Source: Corynebacterium kalidii | GTDB taxonomy: Bacteria; Actinomycetota; Actinomycetes; Mycobacteriales; Mycobacteriaceae | Assembly (NCBI RefSeq): GCF_022869005.1 | Contig: NZ_JALIEA010000011.1 | Location: 344,438-408,437, forward strand | DNA length: 64,000 nucleotides | Direction: 5' to 3' | In this document: piece after piece, positions 11,473 through 17,992 of the stretch | How positions within the stretch are numbered: the first letter of the stretch is position 1 | How the letters are laid out: every line of letters begins with the position of its first letter | Program-made: the position numbers and the translations under genes | The notes under the pieces: model-generated | Databases searched by the model: none | The model's input: the letters and a program-made list of their open reading frames with translations, nothing else | What the model was told of the DNA's origin: nothing

Positions 11473-11547
11473 GACGGCTCCTCGTTGACGGTGTAGATGG
11501 TACGTATAACCGCTTCAGGATACCGGGGGACGGTGTCGCGTGGGAAA

Positions 11548-11572
11548 TCCCGCGGCACGGGGTGCCGCGGGA
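11548..11572 (-). terminator. whiB1 terminator
   Basis: A perfect 11-base stem (11548-11558 with 11562-11572) has a 3-base loop. On the minus strand it is followed by TTTCCC, so it ends transcription of whiB1 just after its stop and shields the bL37 gene. Confidence 0.75.
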
Positions 11573-11585
11573 ATGCAGGGGAACG

Positions 11586-11849
11586 TCAGGCGGTGGCGAC
11601 GCGGGTGCGTGCCCGGCCGCGGTTGTTGCGGCGCTTCAGGGCGCGACGCTCGTCCTCGCTCATGCCGCCCCAGACGCCGGCGTCCTGGCCGGACTCGATG
11701 GCCCAGGCGAGGCAGGCGTTGGTGACGGGGCACTTGTTGCAGACCAGCTTCGCCTTGGCGATCTGGGCGAGTGCGGGGCCGGAGTTGCCCACCGGGAAGA
11801 ACAGCTCGGGGTCTTCGGAACGGCAGATGGCTTCGTGGCGCCAGTCCAT
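11586..11849 (-). CDS. whiB1: WhiB family iron-sulfur regulator (WhiB1/WhcE type)
   Basis: An 87-residue protein that binds a [4Fe-4S] cluster and controls transcription, in mycobacteria through the main sigma factor and in response to nitric oxide. The four cluster cysteines are in EAICRSED and in CNKCPVTNAC. The WhiB turn GVWGG is followed by a basic tail (RALKRRNNRGRARTR) for DNA binding. MDWRHEAICR is nearly the same as the M. tuberculosis WhiB1 start, and an AAGGAGAA site lies 7 bases upstream. Position beside sigH-rshA also fits whcE of C. glutamicum. A 13-base palindrome sits next to the ribosome site. Confidence 0.93.
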   Translation of the reverse strand: MDWRHEAICRSEDPELFFPVGNSGPALAQIAKAKLVCNKCPVTNACLAWAIESGQDAGVWGGMSEDERRALKRRNNRGRARTRVATA

Positions 11850-11863
11850 GGTGATCTTCTCCT

Positions 11864-11876
11864 TCAACAGTGTTGA
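11864..11876. promoter_or_regulatory. Palindrome in the whiB1 leader
   Basis: TCAACAGTGTTGA is an inverted repeat of 6-base arms around one base. It ends one base from the AAGGAGAA site of whiB1 on the minus strand. It could be an operator or a small RNA structure, but no known site can be assigned. Confidence 0.35.
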
Positions 11877-12013
11877 CAGCGTCGGTGCAGAGTGGCGAAC
11901 CGTGCTCACGGGAATGGTTGGGCGGGCTGTCGTGCCCGTCGCCGTGGGGGGACGGTTCTGGAGTCGTCGGTGGGGATTCGTTGACACGAGCCGGACCACG
12001 GTAGGGTGGGGCC

Positions 12014-12061
12014 ATGCAATGGTGTCAGGTGGGAAAGCAGGGTCGGGTTCGGCCTCGGTAA
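12014..12061 (+). CDS. Possible leaderless 15-codon small ORF
   Basis: ATG at 12014 opens a 15-codon frame (MQWCQVGKQGRVRPR) ending in TAA at 12059-12061. A TAGGGT hexamer ends 6 bases before the ATG, and a perfect TTGACA lies 15 bases before that hexamer. The layout is the same as for the leaderless genes in this window. It may encode a leader peptide for the transcript reaching 12293, or the promoter may simply give an untranslated RNA. There is no homology support. Confidence 0.3.
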   Translation: MQWCQVGKQGRVRPR

Positions 12062-12147
12062 CCTGTCCGTAACCTCGTGGCCCTCTCTCCGTTACATGTG
12101 CAATATTGGCATGTCGCGGTGGAGTGCGCTAGAGGGGCGGCCATTTT

Positions 12148-12163
12148 TGTGGTTAAGCTCACA
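12148..12163. promoter_or_regulatory. CRP/GlxR-type binding site
   Basis: TGTGGTTAAGCTCACA matches the TGTGA-N6-TCACA consensus of cAMP-receptor-type regulators (GlxR in corynebacteria) at 9 of 10 positions. It lies 299 bases upstream of whiB1 and 130 bases upstream of the membrane-protein gene, directly before a TATGAT hexamer. In M. tuberculosis the whiB1 promoter is controlled by CRP. Confidence 0.6.
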
Positions 12164-12278
12164 GGGGTATGATTTGGGGCTTTAGGTAAGGGTGGGTTAA
12201 CGGACAGCTCGGTACGGTATGGTCTTCGCGGCCTGCGTACCGTCCGGTGCCGGTTGTGGGGTGGGGGCGCATGCCCAG

Positions 12279-12284
12279 TAGAAT
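12279..12284 (+). promoter_or_regulatory. -10 hexamer of the Rv3217c-like gene
   Basis: TAGAAT ends 8 bases before the ATG at 12293, predicting a leaderless transcript. Confidence 0.45.
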
Positions 12285-12292
12285 CGGCCCCC

Positions 12293-12742
12293 ATGAGTCC
12301 CACGAGCGCAGACGACGGTACAGCACTTGTCCTTCCCCCGAGCGTGCGGTGGGCCGGATGGATCGGCATGGTCGAGGGGATCGTCGGCCTCGCGTTCGCG
12401 GTCTACCTCGCCGTCGGCGCGGTCCGTGGCGACGAGGACTCCACCGCGCAGTTCGGGGGTGTCGCGGTGGAGTCGATCGGGTACGGGTGGGGCACCGCTG
12501 CCTGGTTCGGTTTCTTCGGTGGTGTCGTCGCCGTGGCCGGCTGGTGCCTGTCGACGGGGCGCCGGTGGGGGCGCGGACCGGTGGCTATGCTGCACCTGTT
12601 CCTGTTGCCGATCTCGGTCTACATGTTCTCCTCGGGGCGCCCGGAGCTGGCCGTCCCGACGGCGGCGGTCGGCGCCCTCGGTCTGGCGCTGCTGTTCAAC
12701 CCCACGGCCGTGGAGTGGGCGGCCCGCCGCTACGGTCGCTGA
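12293..12742 (+). CDS. Conserved four-helix membrane protein (Rv3217c-like)
   Basis: A 149-residue integral membrane protein of unknown function. Hydrophobic segments are seen near residues 22-42 (WIGMVEGIVGLAFAVYLAV), 66-85 (AAWFGFFGGVVAVAGW), 98-113 (VAMLHLFLLPISVYMF) and 118-138 (LAVPTAAVGALGLALLF). Position beside whiB1 corresponds to Rv3217c of M. tuberculosis. The ATG at 12293 is preferred to in-frame upstream codons because the TAGAAT hexamer overlaps those. Its end overlaps the end of the convergent Rv3212-like gene by 13 bases. Confidence 0.75.
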   Translation: MSPTSADDGTALVLPPSVRWAGWIGMVEGIVGLAFAVYLAVGAVRGDEDSTAQFGGVAVESIGYGWGTAAWFGFFGGVVAVAGWCLSTGRRWGRGPVAMLHLFLLPISVYMFSSGRPELAVPTAAVGALGLALLFNPTAVEWAARRYGR

Positions 12743-14043
12743 CGTAGCGCGACCATCTCGTCTCCGCGCTGTTCGACCACCACGTCGCCCCGGACCCGGA
12801 GACTGACCGGGCCGTCGTGGTCCCCGCGGTCGACCGGTACGGTGCGCTCGACGGTGCCGGTGTCCCAGTCGACCACGGCGATCCCCCCGGGTACCGGCAC
12901 CAGCAGGGACCCCGCCATGGCGTCCCCGGAGCCGAGTGCGGGGACGCTGAACCGGGGCTCCAGGTTCGTCGGGCCGAACCCGACGAGCCGCTCGCCGTCG
13001 AACCACGTCATATGGTGGGGCAGGTCCCCGGTGACCGGGATGAACGGGGCGTCGGCGTGCCCCTCGGCGAGATATGTCAGGGCGGGGGACGGGTCGGCCG
13101 GATGCTGCTCGAAGGACCCGTCGGTGTGCAGGACCTGGAACCGGCTGCCGGAGTAGTCGTCCGGGCCGGTGGCCCGTCGTCCGTCGCCGTGCACGTAGAT
13201 CACCGCGGCCTCCTGCGCCACCCCCACCAGTTCAGCGTCCGGCGGGACGGTGAACTCGTGGGTCACCTCGGGCTCCCCGGACTCCTCCGGGTCGGCGACC
13301 TGCAGACTGACGGTCCCCTTGCCGTCCTCCCGGTCGCAGTCGGCCATGACGGCCAGGAGGTCCTTCCGGGTCAGCGAGGAGCTGAACCGGCAGCCGTCGA
13401 GCGGCTGGGCGTCGGCGGACACCGGTGTCTCGACATGCCCGACCTCCACGGTCCGGACCAGGTCGGAGCGCCACAGCTCCACCCGGTCCTCACTGAGCAC
13501 CCCGACGTGGTCGAGTGAGCGGAACAGCCCGACATCCGTACTGCCCAGCGAGGACCGGGTGTCCTCGTAGCCTCCGGTCGAGGCGGCGAGCGAGGTGACG
13601 TCCGAGCAGCCCTTCGGTCCGCGGTAGACCGTCACGACGCGGCCCCAGTTGCCGGCGACACCGCAGAGATGCCGGTCGCGGCTGTAGCTCCACGCCTCGT
13701 GTCCGTCGTCCACGGCGACACCGGCCACGCGGTCACCGTCACGGACCACGGCTGTGCCGTCCACCAGCACCGGCTCACCGACTCCGGAGGGGCCCGAGGG
13801 TTCTGAACGCGTCCGCCAGATCTCGGCGAGGTTCTCCGGCGGAGCCACCGCCGCCGACGGGGGTGCGACGGCCTCCCCGGGGCCGGCCTCGGTGTGCGAG
13901 GTACCGCGGGCGTCGGAGAAGTACCAGGTGGCCAGGACCACGAGCAGGACGGCCACGGTGATCACCGCGGTGACCGTGACATCGGTTCTTGAGCGCTGTT
14001 CAGGGGGGACGCCGCGGTCCCGCCGGACACGCAGCGGGCTCAC
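12730..14043 (-). CDS. Rv3212 family membrane-anchored propeller-like protein
   Basis: A 437-residue protein with a short basic cytoplasmic N-terminus, one membrane helix at about residues 24-44 (VTAVITVAVLLVVLATWYF) and a large extracytoplasmic part. That part shows repeated short strands with W/D-rich turns (GHEAWSYSRDRH, GGIAVVDWDTGTVERTV), suggesting a beta-propeller. The pattern and place next to the DEAD-box helicase match Rv3212, whose function is unknown. The GTG at 14043 is chosen because it overlaps the helicase stop as GTGA. The much longer frame upstream runs inside the helicase gene. Confidence 0.75.
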   Translation of the reverse strand: MSPLRVRRDRGVPPEQRSRTDVTVTAVITVAVLLVVLATWYFSDARGTSHTEAGPGEAVAPPSAAVAPPENLAEIWRTRSEPSGPSGVGEPVLVDGTAVVRDGDRVAGVAVDDGHEAWSYSRDRHLCGVAGNWGRVVTVYRGPKGCSDVTSLAASTGGYEDTRSSLGSTDVGLFRSLDHVGVLSEDRVELWRSDLVRTVEVGHVETPVSADAQPLDGCRFSSSLTRKDLLAVMADCDREDGKGTVSLQVADPEESGEPEVTHEFTVPPDAELVGVAQEAAVIYVHGDGRRATGPDDYSGSRFQVLHTDGSFEQHPADPSPALTYLAEGHADAPFIPVTGDLPHHMTWFDGERLVGFGPTNLEPRFSVPALGSGDAMAGSLLVPVPGGIAVVDWDTGTVERTVPVDRGDHDGPVSLRVRGDVVVEQRGDEMVALRQRP

Positions 14044-15341
14044 GGCCGGGCTCTCCTCTTCGCCGGCGCCGTGGCGGACGCGGCACCCTGCACCTTCCTG
14101 GGCGGACCGACCCGGTCCCGGACGTCGTCGGGCAGCGAGAACTCGGCGAGGAACTCCGGTGACCCCGAGAACCACTGCGGCGGGTCGTGCCGGCCGAGGT
14201 CGAGGGTCTCGTCGATGGCACGCCACCGGGTGACCTCGTCCCACCCGACCAGGGTGACGGCCACGCCGGAGCGCCCCGCACGGCCCGTCCGGCCGATGCG
14301 GTGGACGTAGGTCTTGTCGTCGTCGGGCACCTGGTAGTTGATGACGTGGGTGACGTCGTCCACGTCGATGCCGCGGGCGGCGACGTCGGTGGCCACCATC
14401 ACGCTGACCCGTCCCTCCCGGAAGGCGTCCAGGGAGTTCTCGCGGTCCTTCTGGCGCATGTCCCCGTGCACGGCACCGACGTCGAAACCGAGCTCCGCCA
14501 GGTCGCCGGCGATGATCGCCGCCTGCCGCTTCGTTCTCGCGAAGACGATGGTGCGGCCCCGGCCCGGCGTCTGCAGGATCCGGGCCAGCACGCTCATCCG
14601 GTCGAGTTTGTGGGACTGGAACACGGTCTGCCGGGTGGTGACGTGGGTGGCGCGGGCGTCCTCGAGGTCGGCGCGGATCAACACCGGCCGGTTCATGAAC
14701 TGGCGGGTCAGGGCGACGATCGGCCCCGGCATCGTCGCCGAGAAGAGCATCGTCTGCCGGTCGTCCGCGGTCTGCGCCATGATCTTCTTGACGTCGTCCA
14801 GGAACCCCTGGTCGAGCATCTCGTCGGCCTCGTCCAGCACCAGCACCTGGACGTGGGAGAGGTCGAGGTGCCCCTGGCGGGCGAGGTCCAGCAGACGCCC
14901 CGGCGTGCCGACGACCAGGTCCGCCCCCGCCTCCAGTGCGGCGGTCTGCTTCTCGAACGGCACCCCGCCGTAGATCGTGGTCACGGTGAACGGGCGGTCA
15001 CCGACGGTGAGGTGGCGTGCCGCCGCCGAGAGGTCCCCGGTGACCTGGATGCCCAGCTCCCGGGTGGGGACCACGACCAGGCCACGGACCGTGCCGTCGA
15101 GCTCCGCGATCGCGGCGTCGTCGAAGAGCCGGTCGAGCAGGGGGACGCCGAATCCCAGGGTCTTGCCCATTCCGGTCCGCGCCTGCCCGATCAGGTCCTT
15201 GCCGACCAGGGCGAGCGGCAGCGTGCGCTCCTGGATCGCGAACGCCTCCGCGATGCCGTCCTCCTCGAGCGCGTCGACGATCTCGGCGGCCACACCGAGA
15301 TCCCGGAATGTTGGTCTCACCACGGGCGTCATCCCCTCCAT
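14040..15341 (-). CDS. DEAD-box ATP-dependent RNA helicase (RhlE-like, Rv3211 counterpart)
   Basis: An RNA-unwinding ATPase of RNA turnover or ribosome assembly. The Q motif (TFRDLGV...AFAIQERTLP), motif I ARTGMGKT, motif Ia PTRELGIQ, the GTPGRLLD motif, motif II LDEADEML, motif III FSATMP, and the C-terminal ATDVAARGID and HRIGRTGRAGRSG are all present in about 433 residues. The start is uncertain: ATG at 15386, 15341 and 15332 are in frame. 15341 has a weak GGAAAAG upstream, while GGAGGGG lies too close to 15332. The last codons overlap the start of the Rv3212-like gene. Confidence 0.9.
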   Translation of the reverse strand: MEGMTPVVRPTFRDLGVAAEIVDALEEDGIAEAFAIQERTLPLALVGKDLIGQARTGMGKTLGFGVPLLDRLFDDAAIAELDGTVRGLVVVPTRELGIQVTGDLSAAARHLTVGDRPFTVTTIYGGVPFEKQTAALEAGADLVVGTPGRLLDLARQGHLDLSHVQVLVLDEADEMLDQGFLDDVKKIMAQTADDRQTMLFSATMPGPIVALTRQFMNRPVLIRADLEDARATHVTTRQTVFQSHKLDRMSVLARILQTPGRGRTIVFARTKRQAAIIAGDLAELGFDVGAVHGDMRQKDRENSLDAFREGRVSVMVATDVAARGIDVDDVTHVINYQVPDDDKTYVHRIGRTGRAGRSGVAVTLVGWDEVTRWRAIDETLDLGRHDPPQWFSGSPEFLAEFSLPDDVRDRVGPPRKVQGAASATAPAKRRARP

Positions 15342-15362
15342 CGTCTTTTCCACGTTCGTCGC

Positions 15363-15368
15363 TATGAT
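15363..15368 (+). promoter_or_regulatory. -10-like hexamer for the DUF3107 gene
   Basis: TATGAT lies 57 bases before the ATG at 15425, in the short divergent region facing the helicase. The expected -35 position is poor, so the call is tentative. Confidence 0.35.
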
Positions 15369-15424
15369 GGTCCACGTTACAGTCATCGCAATGCGAGAGA
15401 GAAAGAAAGGCCTGAAGGCACCAT

Positions 15425-15661
15425 ATGGACATCAAGGTCGGATTCGTCGACAACCCCCGCGATCTCGTCATCAGCAGTGCAGATGAGCAGGACGCAGTCG
15501 TGGCACAGGTGGAGGAGTTCCTCGCCTCGAAGAACACCGACTCCACAGGCACCCTGACCCTGAAGGACAACAAGGGGTCGATCTACATCATCGTGCGTGA
15601 CCAGGTGTCCTACGTGGAGGTGGGCTCCTCCGCCCAGCGCCCCGTCGGCTTCATCGCCTGA
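15425..15661 (+). CDS. DUF3107 domain-containing protein (TB9.4-like)
   Basis: A 78-residue cytosolic protein with the compact alpha/beta pattern of DUF3107: MDIKVGFVDNPRDLV, a helix around VVAQVEEFLASK, then TLTLKDNKGSIYIIVRDQVSYVEVG. The length matches the mycobacterial counterpart (TB9.4, Rv3208A), which lies in the same neighbourhood. A GAAGG site precedes the ATG. The biochemical role is not known. It is probably co-transcribed with the DUF3152 gene 72 bases downstream. Confidence 0.88.
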   Translation: MDIKVGFVDNPRDLVISSADEQDAVVAQVEEFLASKNTDSTGTLTLKDNKGSIYIIVRDQVSYVEVGSSAQRPVGFIA

Positions 15662-15733
15662 GTCCGCGCACCAGTCTGAACCCGAGACCGCCGGCACACC
15701 CGAGACCGCAACCGACGACGGACAGTGGACCCC

Positions 15734-16888
15734 ATGCCTCCCGACGACCCTTCCCGTACCCCTGAACCCCGGAACGGGGGAGCGGACGGGCCGATCCGTC
15801 GGGAGCGCTTCGACCTGCCCCGGTCCAACGGGACGGACGGCGGTGGCCCGGGCCGCCACGCCGGGAACGTCGACCGCGACCCGTACCGGGGTTCCGGGCG
15901 TCCCGGCCAGTCCCGGCAGGCGGCACCGCGGCAGCCGCAGCGGCGCCGTTGGCTCGGCGTCGGCGGCGTCCTCGTCCTGCTGCTCACCATCGCCGTGGTC
16001 ACCGAGCTCGTGGTCGCCGGACGGGACGACGACGGCGGTGATGCCGGCGGTGACACCGGTGACACACACGTCACGGGGGCCTCGGAGACACTCGTCTCCG
16101 AGGGACACGGGGAGGGCCGGGAAGGCCCTGTCCCCGGTGACGCACCGGACACCGGCGGTGTCGGTGAACTCCCGGCCGGACCCGAGGTGACCGCACGCGG
16201 CGACGGCGACTACCGCGGCGTCGGGAGAGCGGGGATGACCGCCGGCGACCCGGACCGGCGGGACGCCGACACCTACACCTTCGTCGTCGAGGTGGAGAAG
16301 GGGCTCGACACCTCCGTGCTCGGTGGCGGCGACGCCTTCGCCTCCACTGTCGACGCGACGCTGTCGGACCCCAGGTCGTGGATCTCGAACGGTTCGTTCG
16401 CCTTCCGCCATGTCAGTGTCACCGACCGGCGCGCACCGGACCTGCGGATCCGGCTGACCTCCCCGGAGACCACACGCGAGGTCTGCGGTGGCCAGATCGA
16501 GCTGGAGACCAGCTGCTTCGTCGAGGGGCCGGACGTGGAGGGCGAACGCAGGGGAGCGGCGAACGCCGGTCGCGTGGTGGTCAACGCCGCCCGGTGGGTC
16601 CGCGGGGCGACGACCTTCGAGGGGGACCTCGGCGCATACCGCCAGTACCTCTTGAACCACGAGGTCGGGCATGGGCTCGGGTTCGCCCGGCACCAGGTGT
16701 GCCCGGAGGACGGTGTGCTGGCCCCGCTGATGATGCAGCAGACCATGAGCCTCAACAACGGCGAGCTCCAGGACCTCGAGGCCGGCCGGGAGTACGGGGC
16801 GGCCGGCCGGGACACGACCTGCCGTCCGAACGCCTGGCCGTTCCCGCACGGGCGGAGCGAGGGCGACCCCGTCGACGTCCGGGACTGA
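15734..16888 (+). CDS. DUF3152 membrane-anchored putative metalloprotease
   Basis: A 384-residue protein, the counterpart of Rv3207c. After a Pro/Arg/Gly-rich cytoplasmic stretch a single membrane helix lies near residues 76-95 (GVGGVLVLLLTIAVVTELVVA). The outside part contains a zinc-protease-like motif NHEVGHGLGFARH, with His309, Glu310, His313 and His320, followed by PEDGVLAPLMMQQT. The third His sits one residue further along than in classical metzincins. Catalysis has not been shown for the family to my knowledge. ATG 15734 and GTG 15725 are both possible starts. Confidence 0.8.
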   Translation: MPPDDPSRTPEPRNGGADGPIRRERFDLPRSNGTDGGGPGRHAGNVDRDPYRGSGRPGQSRQAAPRQPQRRRWLGVGGVLVLLLTIAVVTELVVAGRDDDGGDAGGDTGDTHVTGASETLVSEGHGEGREGPVPGDAPDTGGVGELPAGPEVTARGDGDYRGVGRAGMTAGDPDRRDADTYTFVVEVEKGLDTSVLGGGDAFASTVDATLSDPRSWISNGSFAFRHVSVTDRRAPDLRIRLTSPETTREVCGGQIELETSCFVEGPDVEGERRGAANAGRVVVNAARWVRGATTFEGDLGAYRQYLLNHEVGHGLGFARHQVCPEDGVLAPLMMQQTMSLNNGELQDLEAGREYGAAGRDTTCRPNAWPFPHGRSEGDPVDVRD

Positions 16889-16946
16889 CTTTTCCCACCT
16901 GACCTGCGTGTTCGAATGGTCACAGGGAACTGTCCGGAACGGGCGT

Positions 16947-16952
16947 TAGAGT
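16947..16952 (+). promoter_or_regulatory. -10 hexamer of the TIGR02569-adnAB operon
   Basis: TAGAGT ends 8 bases before the ATG at 16961, predicting a leaderless start of the repair operon. Confidence 0.4.
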
Positions 16953-16960
16953 GTGTAGCC

Positions 16961-17989
16961 ATGATCGAGAACTCCGTGTCGAATGCACCTGTCCCCGCTG
17001 CCGCGCCGCCTGCGGCGATCCGGGCAGGTTTCCAGGTGTCGCAGGCCACGCCGGTGGAGCTCGGCGGGGCGTGGGGGGACGGCTGGCGGTGCGACCGTGC
17101 CGTGCTGGTCCCGTCGGAGGACCGTGCCCGGGCGACGTGGACGGCGCAGATGATGGACCGGGTCAGGCCCGCGGGGGTCTCCGTCGCCCGTCCGCTGCGT
17201 TCCACCGACGGACGCTACGCCGTCGGCGGGTGGACGGCCCGTGCCTTCCTTTCCGGGCACCGGGCACCCCGGTTCGACGAGACCGCGGCCAGCGTCCTGC
17301 GCTTCAACGAGGCCCTGGACCAGGCGATGCAGGGGGAGCCGCGTCCGGCGTTCCTGGACATGGCGGCCCGGGTCTCCCGTGGTGCGGCCGCCGGAGGCCA
17401 GGTCGACACGTTGAGCGAGACCGAGCTCTTCGCCGTGGCGGAGGCCGCCGCGTGGGCTGACGACCCCACCGACCTGCTGATGCCCGTCATGGACCTGGGT
17501 GTGGTCCCGCGGGACGACGTCGCCGCGGCCATGGAGAAGGCCACCGGGCTGATGCTGTTGCGTGAGGAGGTCACCGCACCGGACCAGCTGGTCCACGGTG
17601 ACGCGCTGGGGTGCACGGTCTACGACGGGTACGCCGATCCGGCGATCGTGGACTTCGTGCCGGCCTGGCGGCCCACCGGCTGGTCGGTGGCGCTGCTGGT
17701 GGTCGACGCCATCGCCTGGGCGAATGCGGAGGACGGCCTGCTCGACCGCTGGTCGCACCTGCAGGACTTCGACCAGCTGCTGCTGCGCGCGGTCCTGTTC
17801 CGCCTCTTCGCGCACGCCGCGGTCCCCGGCACCCTGCCACAGGCCTGGCCGGGGCTGTCCAGGGTCAGCGACGTGATCTCGGCGCGGGTCGGCGGGGTAC
17901 GCCGCGCCGCCCCGGTGGGGGACGGCGCCCCGGAGTCTGACGCAGAGCCGGGTACGGCCGACCTGCCCGGGGACGAGGGGGACCACTGA
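16961..17989 (+). CDS. TIGR02569 family protein
   Basis: A 342-residue actinobacterial protein of unknown function, found upstream of the AdnAB helicase-nuclease in many relatives. The middle of the protein resembles the phosphotransferase (APH-like) fold: a DQLVHGDALGCTVYDG segment near residue 210 recalls a catalytic loop, followed by DFVPAWRPTGWSVALLVVDAIAW. Typical kinase Asp/Asn spacing is not fully kept, so kinase activity is only a guess. The ATG at 16961 is used since the region before it is promoter-like. It ends 3 bases before adnA, so a link with DNA-break processing is inferred from the operon. Confidence 0.75.
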   Translation: MIENSVSNAPVPAAAPPAAIRAGFQVSQATPVELGGAWGDGWRCDRAVLVPSEDRARATWTAQMMDRVRPAGVSVARPLRSTDGRYAVGGWTARAFLSGHRAPRFDETAASVLRFNEALDQAMQGEPRPAFLDMAARVSRGAAAGGQVDTLSETELFAVAEAAAWADDPTDLLMPVMDLGVVPRDDVAAAMEKATGLMLLREEVTAPDQLVHGDALGCTVYDGYADPAIVDFVPAWRPTGWSVALLVVDAIAWANAEDGLLDRWSHLQDFDQLLLRAVLFRLFAHAAVPGTLPQAWPGLSRVSDVISARVGGVRRAAPVGDGAPESDAEPGTADLPGDEGDH

Positions 17990-17992
17990 GCG

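Larger units (their letters stand above)
11850..12292. other. 443-base regulatory region between whiB1 and a membrane-protein gene
   Basis: This divergent region is unusually long for the window, and its part from about 12060 to 12210 is AT-richer than the rest. It holds the whiB1 leader palindrome, a TTGACA (11981-11986) and TAGGGT (12002-12007) pair facing right, a 15-codon ORF beginning 6 bases later, a CRP/GlxR-type site (12148-12163), a TATGAT hexamer (12168-12173) and the TAGAAT before the next gene. I could not place the whiB1 promoter itself. Confidence 0.6.

Noticed and set aside
16909..16915. LexA half-site (GTTCGAA) before the DNA-repair operon
   Set aside because: The matching left half of the SOS box is missing, so there is no evidence for LexA control.
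16925..16947. GGGAAC followed by GTT upstream of the TIGR02569-adnAB operon, resembling a SigH promoter
   Set aside because: The spacer is only 14 bases after GGGAAC, too short for SigH. The TAGAGT hexamer gives a better explanation.
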